Below are positions 24,236-31,358 of a stretch of DNA of 64,000 nt, one piece after another (position 1 is the stretch's first letter; each line of letters begins with the position of its first letter). The notes beneath the pieces were generated by a model. It saw nothing but the letters and a program-made list of their open reading frames with translations, was not told the DNA's origin and did not search any database. A program made the position numbers and the translations under genes. The DNA lies in assembly GCA_023411215.1 (NCBI GenBank), contig JAEYOY010000015.1, positions 76,833 through 140,832 of the forward strand, written 5' to 3'. Source of the DNA: Bacillota bacterium (lineage in GTDB: Bacteria; Bacillota; Clostridia; Lachnospirales; Lachnospiraceae).

Positions 24236-26962
24236 ATGAAAAAACGGTACTATAACAGATGGTTTATAATTCTTCTAATCCTAACACTGACTATTCCACA
24301 GGTCTACATGGGGGAAATCCAACAGGTTCTGGCGGCTTGGACAGCAACCGTTACGTCTAATACCCTGAATGTAAGGACAGAACCCTCGGCGACTGCAGAA
24401 AAGGTGCAGCTGAACGGAACGAATGTATACCTGGTTAAGGATGAGACCGTGAATATCTTAAAGGAGGAGGGGGATTTTTATTTTGTTTCCCTCAAATTTA
24501 ACGGTAAGACAGTAAAAGGATATATACATAAAGACTATGTAAAAGTAAGCGGAAAGCCGGAGCCGACAGCGACTCCTACCCCAAAACCTACACCAAAACC
24601 AACGACTGAACCCACTACCACGCCGAAACCGGATTCATCACAAGCTATGCCGGTGAACAAGGAAATTAAGCTGAAGGGATCGATTACGGCTTCCTCCTTA
24701 AATGTACGCAGCGGACCGGGCACCGGTTATGCTAAGGTTGGCGGTTTGATTAAAGGTGACGCAATTACTATAATTAATGAGGTAATGATAGATGATGCAG
24801 AGTGGTATGGAATATCCTTTAAAAACGAAGGGAAGACGAAGACTGGCTATGTTCTCAGTACCTATGTAAAGCTTTCTTTTGACAGTACGATAAAGGGAGA
24901 GGTCGATGTTGCAAAGCTTAAGGTAAGATCAGCAGCTGGAACGAAGGCCGCCTATCTGAAGGACAGCAAAGGAAGTCTTATATCTTTGAAGGAGAATAAG
25001 TCATTAACAATAATTGGTGAAGTTACTTCATCTGGAATCAAGTGGCTAAAGGTAACCTTTACATTAAGTAATAAAAAATACACAGGCTTTGTAGAAGCAA
25101 GTAAGGTGAATTTTAAAGTGACAGAGGTGCAGGCGACACCTACACCAAAGCCGACAGCAACACCAAAGCCTACTGTGACACCAAAGCCTACCGTGACACC
25201 AAAGCCTACAACTACACCTAACCCAAGTACGAATCCTACTCCAACACCGTTGCCGACTATTACGCCATCACCGATGCCGACCCCGAGTCCGACTCCGACG
25301 ATCGGCCCAACTCCGACACCGGATCCCTTTTTGCAGATGGAATTTTTAGATGTTTTCAATAATACAATTCTAACGGAATTTTCAAAACCTATTAATGGTT
25401 ATGTGTGCAATACTGTGTTGCTGTATCTGTCCAGGGATTATCGTACCGGAGAATATCTGTATGACGATTATAGGAATATAATATTTCTAAGGAATAAAGA
25501 AAAGGTATTAATAACTGGGGTTGAACATCAAAATGGTGACACCTGGTATCTTGTTTCTCTAGAGAATGGTATCTATGGCTATGTAAAAGCAGAGTATATA
25601 TATATATCCGGAGGCGCAGGACAAACTGCCGATCCAACCGGTGCAACACCAACTCCGACACCGATCATTACAAATAATATGGATTTTGAAGCTAAGCTGT
25701 CAGCGCAAGGATTCCCGGAAAGCTACAAAGCAGGGCTCCGACAATTGCATGCGCAGTATCCGAATTGGGAATTCAAGGCTTATCATACCGGACTTGATTG
25801 GAATACAGTAATAGCAGCAGAAAGTGTTCCCGGAAAGAATGTAATTCCAAATTCGAAGGGCGTGGAGTGGAAGTCACTGGAAAGTGGAGCATATAACTGG
25901 AAGACCGATACCTTTATTGTTTTTGACGGTTCAACTTGGGTAACTGCTGCAATGGCGGCCATCGAATATTATATGGATCCCCGCAATTTCCTGACGACAA
26001 ACGGTATCTTCCAGTTCGAATTACTAAAATACCAAGATGCATACCAGAACCTTGCAGGTGTGGAAAATATACTGAAGGGAACGGCTATGTACAATTCAAA
26101 TTATACATATGTGGATGATAATGGAGTATCGACTACTACTTCTTATGGGCAGACCTTTATCGAGGCTGCAAAATACTCCGGCGTCAGCCCCTACCATCTG
26201 GCTTCCCGTGTGAAGCAGGAGGTAGTTACCGGACCTACTACCTTAAGTAACAGTGTCTCCGGTACTTACAGCGGATATGAGGGTCTGTATAATTTCTACA
26301 ATATTGGAGCGAATGATAGTGCCGGAGGAGGTGCTGTCGCAAACGGACTTAAATACGCCAAAAACGGCAGTACCAACGCTGTGACGAATCAACTGTATAA
26401 GATACCTTGGACAAGTCCTTTCCGCTCCATCGTAGGCGGTTCCTACTTCCTTGGAGGAAGCTATATCAATCGTGGACAGGACACCATTTACCTTCAGAAA
26501 TTCAATGTTACACCGATTTCAACCTATTATCATCAGTATATGACGAATGTGGAGGCACCATATGCTGAGGGTAAGAAGATATTGACGGCCTATAACGGTA
26601 TTGCTGATTCTCCGATTGTATTCTCTATCCCGGTATATCTGAACATGCCACAGGCGCCGTGTCCTCAGCCTACGACGGCGTTCAATCCAAATAACCGGAT
26701 GAAGAGTTTGAAGGTACTTGACGCAAAAGGCAATGAGCTGGCGATTACACCTACCTTCAATCAGACGGAATATAATTATTATCTGATTGTCGGCAATGCG
26801 GTTGATATGGTTCAAATAAATGCAACCACAGTAAGTAAGAAGGCGACAATTAGCGGAGGCGGAACAATTCCTTTGAATGTCGGAACCAATACAGTCGTCA
26901 TAGCAGTAATTGCTGAAAATGGAAGCGTAGCAAATTATACAATCAATATCGTAAGGGAATAA
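24236..26962 (+). CDS. Secreted SH3b / LytG-like N-acetylglucosaminidase with cadherin-like C-terminal domain
   Basis: Exported cell-wall hydrolase of 908 residues. A signal peptide (about 1-34) is followed by bacterial SH3 domains at about 35-103 (LNVRTEPSATAEKV), 142-220 (LNVRSGPGTGYAKV) and 221-295. Thr-Pro linkers rich in PTPKPT repeats separate them at ~105-138 and ~296-375, and a fourth SH3-like unit lies at ~376-465. The catalytic domain (about 490-770) matches the glucosaminidase family: YPNWEFKAYHTGLDW, YYMDPRNFLTTNGIFQFE and ASRVKQEV with a likely catalytic Glu. A final cadherin-like beta-sandwich covers ~810-908. It probably cleaves peptidoglycan glycan strands during growth or sporulation. 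Single gene, terminator at 27023. Confidence 0.85.
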   Translation: MKKRYYNRWFIILLILTLTIPQVYMGEIQQVLAAWTATVTSNTLNVRTEPSATAEKVQLNGTNVYLVKDETVNILKEEGDFYFVSLKFNGKTVKGYIHKDYVKVSGKPEPTATPTPKPTPKPTTEPTTTPKPDSSQAMPVNKEIKLKGSITASSLNVRSGPGTGYAKVGGLIKGDAITIINEVMIDDAEWYGISFKNEGKTKTGYVLSTYVKLSFDSTIKGEVDVAKLKVRSAAGTKAAYLKDSKGSLISLKENKSLTIIGEVTSSGIKWLKVTFTLSNKKYTGFVEASKVNFKVTEVQATPTPKPTATPKPTVTPKPTVTPKPTTTPNPSTNPTPTPLPTITPSPMPTPSPTPTIGPTPTPDPFLQMEFLDVFNNTILTEFSKPINGYVCNTVLLYLSRDYRTGEYLYDDYRNIIFLRNKEKVLITGVEHQNGDTWYLVSLENGIYGYVKAEYIYISGGAGQTADPTGATPTPTPIITNNMDFEAKLSAQGFPESYKAGLRQLHAQYPNWEFKAYHTGLDWNTVIAAESVPGKNVIPNSKGVEWKSLESGAYNWKTDTFIVFDGSTWVTAAMAAIEYYMDPRNFLTTNGIFQFELLKYQDAYQNLAGVENILKGTAMYNSNYTYVDDNGVSTTTSYGQTFIEAAKYSGVSPYHLASRVKQEVVTGPTTLSNSVSGTYSGYEGLYNFYNIGANDSAGGGAVANGLKYAKNGSTNAVTNQLYKIPWTSPFRSIVGGSYFLGGSYINRGQDTIYLQKFNVTPISTYYHQYMTNVEAPYAEGKKILTAYNGIADSPIVFSIPVYLNMPQAPCPQPTTAFNPNNRMKSLKVLDAKGNELAITPTFNQTEYNYYLIVGNAVDMVQINATTVSKKATISGGGTIPLNVGTNTVVIAVIAENGSVANYTINIVRE

Positions 26963-27022
26963 TAAGTTTTGCAATGGTAGAATATCGTGGCAACAGACTT
27001 GTAATTACGACAGTGATGAAAA

Positions 27023-27062
27023 ATCCGGCCGCGGGTGTGTAACCTGTCGGCCGGATGTTTTA
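27023..27062 (+). terminator. Terminator after the glucosaminidase gene
   Basis: A perfect ATCCGGCCG/CGGCCGGAT stem followed by a T-rich tail. Confidence 0.8.
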
Positions 27063-27103
27063 TTCATGGCTAATGAATTGATTTATCAATTCATCTTGTT
27101 TAT

Positions 27104-27144
27104 GACAATAGAAAGTTATTAAAGCGTGCTTTCTATTGTTTATG
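27104..27144. repeat. GCGAAGCG-loop hairpin repeat, copy c
   Basis: GACAATAGAAAG and CTTTCTATTGTTTAT form the arms, around a loop containing AAAGCGTG. It is non-coding, in the gap before the cohesin-like gene. Confidence 0.7.
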
Positions 27145-27204
27145 TGAAGGCGAAGTGAAGTACCAATCAAGTTTATTTGATGTGATACGAGCAAGCCTGC
27201 GATA

Positions 27205-27237
27205 ACCGGAGAAACTCGCGAAGCGTGTTCTTCCGGT
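27205..27237. repeat. Variant hairpin with the same loop and a different stem
   Basis: ACCGGAGAA/TTCTTCCGGT arms enclose CTCGCGAAGCGTG, the loop of the ATAGAAAG family. Only the loop is conserved, so either the loop is the functional part or the stems co-vary. Confidence 0.5.
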
Positions 27238-27266
27238 CTAAGAAAAGATAGCCTGGAGGAAGAAAA

Positions 27267-27302
27267 ATGACATACGGGCATAATCAAAAAAACGGAGGAT
27301 GA
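27267..27302 (+). CDS. Possible 11-codon leader peptide
   Basis: ATG with GGAGG at ideal spacing opens an 11-residue frame, MTYGHNQKNGG. It stops 4 bases before the ATG of the next gene. Its last codons (GGA GGA) are the ribosome site of that gene, so translation of the two would be coupled. It may instead be chance. Confidence 0.3.
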   Translation: MTYGHNQKNGG

Positions 27303-27306
27303 AGCT

Positions 27307-28548
27307 ATGAGATCACGAATAAAACGTTATATCGCAGCCCTTTTATTTCTTTTTCTCTCGGGAGGATTGCTTATAAGTAAAACCGCTTATGCTGCCAGTG
27401 CGGAGGTGGAGCTGACTTCGGATTCAGCGCAGGTTACCATAGGGGAGAATCTTTTTGTATATGTGAATGTTTCTTCCGAAGCATCGTTTGGTGATTTTGA
27501 GGGAAGTATTACTTATGATGATGATGTACTTGAGTATCAGGGTGGAGCAAAACAAATCAAGGGAAGTAGCGGATTTCTCACCCTATCCGACATGGGGAAT
27601 ACAGATGGAGACACGAAGCGTAAATACACTATGAAATTTGAGGCTGCCGAGGTGGGTATCTGTAGGATTGCTTTCAGTGATCGGGCGGTTGTTTATGAAC
27701 TTGAGGGTGCAGAGATGTCCGTATCCAGTAATGTGCTTACCATTAATGTGGTGGCGCCGGAGACTGCTTCTAATAATGCAAAGCTGAAGGATATGAGAAT
27801 TAGTCCTTCGACATTGGTACCGGAATTTAACAAGGATACCTATGAATATAATACCACAGTGGATTACACGACGGAACAGTTGGTACTCGTAGCATTACCA
27901 GAGGATGCGAAAGCTTCTGTATCCATCACAGGTAACGAAAATCTAAAAGAAGGTGAAAATAAAATCCTAATATCTGTATTAGCAGAATCAGGAGATATCA
28001 TAGAATATAGTATCAATGTCGTGAAAACAGCGGCACCTGAAATAAGCGAAGCACCAGAGGAAGACAATATACCTAAATCAAGTCACGGAAATTTTGAAGT
28101 TGTTCGAACGGATGATGATAAAATTGCAATTTATAGCGGACAATATATACTATTGGAGCCGGGAAGTGATGTGCCAATTCCTTCCGGCTACAAGAAGACT
28201 AAGCTGATCATCTCTGATATCTCTGTGACGGCCTTTTATCCGGAGGGTAATATAGCGAGTGATTATCTTCTGATCTATGCAGAGAATGAACTTGGGGAAA
28301 CTGGATTCTATCAATATGATCGAGTGGAACGCACTTTGCAGCGTTATGTGCCGGGAAAAGATATCATTCTAGGTAACGAGGACGACACCAATATGGAAGA
28401 GCTGATCAGTTCTGCGGAATATCGCACTAACCTTACGAAAGCGGCAGTGGTAATTGCTGTGCTTAGTGCTCTATGCGCACTTTTAATTATCATATGTATT
28501 CGTCTGATTATAAAATCAAAAGGATACAAGGAGGATGAGCTGGATTAG
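27307..28548 (+). CDS. Membrane-anchored cohesin-like / cadherin-like domain protein
   Basis: Exported protein of 413 residues. Signal peptide about 1-30 (LLFLFLSGGLLIS, cleavage near AYAAS). A cohesin-type beta-sandwich follows at about 32-150 (VTIGENLFVYVNVSSEASFGDF, GSITYDDDVLEYQGG, CRIAFSDRAVVY), then a cadherin-like sandwich at about 155-245 (LKDMRISPSTLVPEFNKDT) and a further domain to ~370. A C-terminal span (AAVVIAVLSALCALLIIICI) and basic tail anchor it. Cohesin domains bind dockerins, but no dockerin is visible here, so the ligand is unknown. It may work with the neighbouring wall hydrolase, which has the same cadherin-like unit. The start follows GGAGG. Confidence 0.8.
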   Translation: MRSRIKRYIAALLFLFLSGGLLISKTAYAASAEVELTSDSAQVTIGENLFVYVNVSSEASFGDFEGSITYDDDVLEYQGGAKQIKGSSGFLTLSDMGNTDGDTKRKYTMKFEAAEVGICRIAFSDRAVVYELEGAEMSVSSNVLTINVVAPETASNNAKLKDMRISPSTLVPEFNKDTYEYNTTVDYTTEQLVLVALPEDAKASVSITGNENLKEGENKILISVLAESGDIIEYSINVVKTAAPEISEAPEEDNIPKSSHGNFEVVRTDDDKIAIYSGQYILLEPGSDVPIPSGYKKTKLIISDISVTAFYPEGNIASDYLLIYAENELGETGFYQYDRVERTLQRYVPGKDIILGNEDDTNMEELISSAEYRTNLTKAAVVIAVLSALCALLIIICIRLIIKSKGYKEDELD

Positions 28549-28551
28549 CTC

Positions 28552-28600
28552 TTGACAAATAGGATGGGCTGTTATACTATGTATATAACAACTATAGTAT
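28552..28600 (+). promoter_or_regulatory. Promoter and dyad operator of the GntR-mcsA-mcsB operon
   Basis: TTGACA (28552-28557) with TATACT (28573-28578, 15-base spacer) or TACTAT (28575-28580, 17-base spacer). An inverted repeat, ATACTAT at 28574-28580 and ATAGTAT at 28594-28600, overlaps the -10 and start region. This suits autorepression by the GntR/YtrA-type product. No CtsR heptamer repeat is seen. Confidence 0.5.
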
Positions 28601-28604
28601 TCAT

Positions 28605-28645
28605 GACAGTAGAAAGTTCGTGAAGCGTGCTTTCTATCGTTTATG
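28605..28645. repeat. GCGAAGCG-loop hairpin repeat, copy d
   Basis: GACAGTAGAAAG and CTTTCTATCGTTTAT arms surround TTCGTGAAGCGTG. It lies in the 5' leader of the GntR-mcsA-mcsB transcript. Confidence 0.7.
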
Positions 28646-28718
28646 AAGGCTCAAAACGAACATTGCCTTCAATAGTCATCCTATGTTATCGATTAAAGAA
28701 AGTCCGAGGTGTATACGA

Positions 28719-29093
28719 ATGTATGTTGAGATTGATTTTAATAGTGATGAAGCGATCTATATTCAATTAAGAAATCAGATTATATACGGAATCGCTACTT
28801 CCCAGCTTCAAGAAGGTGAGAATCTTCCATCTGTCAGAGAGTTGGCTGAACATATCGGAATTAACATGCATACCGTTAATAAAGCTTATACTATACTAAA
28901 GCAAGAAGGATATCTTAAGCTGGACCGCAGAAAAGGGGCGGTGGTTGCGCTCGACTATAATAAGCTGAAAGCAATTGAGAATATGCGGGATGAACTCAGG
29001 GTAGTGTTAGCAAGAGCATTTTGCAAAAATATCAGTTGTGAAGAGGCTCATGAAATCGTTAATGATATCTTCAGCGAATTTGAAAGGGGGTAA
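28719..29093 (+). CDS. GntR-family (YtrA-type) transcriptional regulator
   Basis: DNA-binding repressor of 124 residues. The winged helix spans about 10-80: AIYIQLRNQIIYGIATSQLQ, LPSVRELAEHIGINMHTVNKAY, LKQEGYLKLDRRKG. A short helical tail replaces a large effector domain, the mark of the YtrA subfamily. The ATG at 28719 is chosen because GAGGTG lies 7 bases ahead. It stands where ctsR stands in Bacillus and many clostridia, as the first gene before mcsA and mcsB. It does not look like CtsR, so it may have taken over control of this stress operon. YtrA relatives commonly repress their own operon. Confidence 0.85.
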   Translation: MYVEIDFNSDEAIYIQLRNQIIYGIATSQLQEGENLPSVRELAEHIGINMHTVNKAYTILKQEGYLKLDRRKGAVVALDYNKLKAIENMRDELRVVLARAFCKNISCEEAHEIVNDIFSEFERG

Positions 29094-29098
29094 TGACA

Positions 29099-29647
29099 AT
29101 GTTATGTAACAGATGCCAGAAGAGAGATGCGAAAATATTGTATACCGAGATAATCAATGGAGTGAAGAAAGAACAGCATCTTTGCGAGGAATGTGCAACA
29201 GATTACACATCCTTTCAAATGGAGAAGCCTTTAATGAACAGCGATCTTACCTTAGGTGATCTACTTTCCACCTTACTGGATAATTATACGGCTTCTGACA
29301 AGAAGAAGCCCGGTGAGTTTACCCATTCCCTTACCTGCGGTACCTGTGGTACCACCTATGAAGAATTTATTCAGAAGGGCCGTTTCGGATGTTCTGATTG
29401 CTATCGCAGCTTTAACGGACAGTTGGGTAAGACACTGAAGGGTATTCAGGGTGCAGATCTTCATACCGGTAAACGTCCGAAAGGCTTCGTTAACACTGCC
29501 TCCGACCGTGTCAATAAGGGTATTTCGGAGTCGGAGAAGCTAGCAATAATGCTACAGGAATCAATAGAGAAAGAGGAATTCGAGGAGGCTGCAAGGCTTC
29601 GTGACTTGATTAGGCAACTGAAGAAGGAGGAACAAACCAATGCTTAA
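29099..29647 (+). CDS. mcsA: McsA, zinc-binding activator of the protein-arginine kinase
   Basis: Protein of 182 residues with two N-terminal zinc-finger cysteine sets (MLCNRCQKRD with HLCEECA; TCGTCGTTYEEFIQKGRFGC with SDCY). A C-terminal UVR helix pair (IEKEEFEEAARLRDLIRQL) follows. In Bacillus, McsA activates McsB and helps deliver substrates to ClpC. The ATG at 29099 is preferred over 29093, because GGGGG is only 2 bases from the latter. It overlaps mcsB by 8 bases. Confidence 0.9.
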   Translation: MLCNRCQKRDAKILYTEIINGVKKEQHLCEECATDYTSFQMEKPLMNSDLTLGDLLSTLLDNYTASDKKKPGEFTHSLTCGTCGTTYEEFIQKGRFGCSDCYRSFNGQLGKTLKGIQGADLHTGKRPKGFVNTASDRVNKGISESEKLAIMLQESIEKEEFEEAARLRDLIRQLKKEEQTNA

Positions 29648-30674
29648 ATGGTATGAGCAGATTGTATCGGATAGTGATGTGGTTATCTCCAGCAGGGTCA
29701 GACTCGCCAGAAATCTAGTGACCTATCCCTTCTCCTCAAAAATCGTAGAAGAACAAGCAGTTGCTTTAGTGAATGAAGTAAAACAGATATCTGGGGCACT
29801 GTCCGAGAAGGAAAATCGTAGGTTCTATGCCTGCAATATCAGTACCTTGAGTGATATAGATAAGATAGCTATGGTAGAACGTCATATTGTCAGCCCTCTG
29901 CTTGCCGAAAAGGAGCAGACCACCGGTCTGATTCTGGCAGATGACGAGTCAGTCAGTATTATGATTAACGAAGAAGATCATGTCCGCATTCAGGCAATTG
30001 TGGGCGGAATGAATCTTGAGCAGGCTTATGCTGAGGCAGACCGTATCGATGATATTGCTTATGAGAAGTTACAATTTGCATATGATGAGAAATATGGATA
30101 TCTTACGGCTTGCCCTACCAATGCAGGGACCGGTATGAGAGCCTCCTGTATGATGTTTCTGCCCGCTCTTACCTCAGCAAGAATGATTCAGAAGCTGATC
30201 GAAGAGGTTGGAAAATACGGAGTTACCATCCGTGGTATTTACGGAGAGGGAACGAAGAGTCTGGGAAGCATCTATCAAATCTCTAATCAGAAGACCATGG
30301 GTATCTCTGAAAGTGAAATTATTGAGAATCTGAAGAGGATTGTTCTTCAAGTTGTAAAGCAGGAGAGAAAACGTAGAGAATATATGCTGTCGGTAAGTGC
30401 CGATGAAATTGAAGATCAGGTATTTCGCTCTTATGGTGTATTAAAGTATGCCAGACAGATATCCTCTGACGATGCAATGACATTGTTATCACAACTTAAG
30501 TTTGGTGCTGATTGTGGTCTGATTCGATTTGAACGTGAGTTCAATGTTCATAAATTAATGATGGGTGTACAACCAGGCTGCCTTCAATGGACACTGGGTA
30601 AGAATGTCGGAAGCTTAACAAGAGATCAGGCAAGAGCTGAATATATCCGAAAAGAATTACCTACAATTATATAA
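29640..30674 (+). CDS. mcsB: Protein-arginine kinase McsB
   Basis: Guanido-kinase-fold enzyme of 344 residues that phosphorylates arginines on misfolded proteins, marking them for ClpCP. Motifs: the ATP-binding SSRVRLARN at 17-25 and CPTNAGTGMRASCMMFLPAL in the middle, the conserved NxGTGxRAS signature. It is coupled to mcsA by an overlap, with GGAGG ahead. clpC lies 700 bases downstream, beyond a tandem repeat and a hairpin, so clpC probably has additional promoters. Confidence 0.94.
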   Translation: MLKWYEQIVSDSDVVISSRVRLARNLVTYPFSSKIVEEQAVALVNEVKQISGALSEKENRRFYACNISTLSDIDKIAMVERHIVSPLLAEKEQTTGLILADDESVSIMINEEDHVRIQAIVGGMNLEQAYAEADRIDDIAYEKLQFAYDEKYGYLTACPTNAGTGMRASCMMFLPALTSARMIQKLIEEVGKYGVTIRGIYGEGTKSLGSIYQISNQKTMGISESEIIENLKRIVLQVVKQERKRREYMLSVSADEIEDQVFRSYGVLKYARQISSDDAMTLLSQLKFGADCGLIRFEREFNVHKLMMGVQPGCLQWTLGKNVGSLTRDQARAEYIRKELPTII

Positions 30675-31080
30675 GGAAAGCGTAGTGAGCATCTTACAAG
30701 CTTGCTTGTAAAGATGCGATCGGAGCTAACGACCATGAACATGATTTCGTTCATGGTATAAGGAAAGCGTAGTGAGTATAATGCGAGAAAAGCACTCGCA
30801 TAGCAAGCTTGCTGGTAAAGATGCGATCGGAGCTAACGATCATGAATATGCACTTTATTCATGGTATAAGGAAAGCGTAGTGAGCATAATGCGAGAAAAG
30901 CACTCGCATAGCAAGCTTGCTTGTAAAGATGCGATCGGAGCTGACGACCATGAATATGCACTTTATTCATGGTATAAGGAAAGCGTAGTGAGTATAATGC
31001 GAGAAAAGCACTCGCATAGCAAGCTTGCAGGTATACGATCGGAGCTGACGATCATGAATATGCACTTTTTCATGAGATAA
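30672..31080 (+). repeat. Tandem 108-bp repeat array between mcsB and clpC
   Basis: Four direct copies start at 30672 (87 bp, shortened), 30759 (108 bp), 30867 (108 bp) and 30975 (about 104 bp, degraded end). Each contains GGAAAGCGTAGTGAG, a TGCGA/TCGCA hairpin (absent in copy 1), AGCAAGCTTGC, GCGATCGGAGCT, and a CATGAAT/ATTCATG hairpin. The first copy starts in the mcsB stop codon. As 108 is a multiple of 3, an open frame of repeated 36-residue units runs through copies 2-4. I see no sign that it is a gene. Confidence 0.85.
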
Positions 31081-31084
31081 AGAA

Positions 31085-31133
31085 AATAAGAATAATGCTT
31101 TACAAAATGTACCATGTAAAGTATTATTCTTAT
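31085..31133 (+). terminator. Hairpin downstream of the repeat array
   Basis: AATAAGAATAAT-CTTTACA pairs with TGTAAAG-ATTATTCTTAT, giving a stem of about 20 bp that ends in a weakly T-rich tail. A second hairpin, GTGTGAATT/AATTCACAC, follows at 31188-31211. Confidence 0.55.
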
Positions 31134-31358
31134 ACATATATAATAAAGATAATGAATCCTATTATCGGTAAGCTTATATATGTATAGTGTGAATTAAAAT
31201 CAATTCACACCATGCTCGGCTGCATCGAAGTTGCACAATGGGATGTTAGTACCTGCAGTCTTCAAGGTGTAATAGACACACATGTAACAAACCAACTTTT
31301 ATTTTTTACGATTCAAACGAAACTATAGAGTACTCTGGCTAGAATGGAGGATACAGTT

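Noticed and set aside
24952..25359. Minus-strand Gly/Val-rich frame
   Set aside because: It is the antisense shadow of the Thr-Pro linker in the secreted glucosaminidase.
30772..31080. 102-residue frame of repeated 36-residue units
   Set aside because: Produced by a 108-bp tandem DNA repeat. There is no ribosome site, and the repeats look selected as DNA or RNA hairpins.
30672..31080. CRISPR array
   Set aside because: The repeats are contiguous 108-bp units without spacers, and there are no cas genes.
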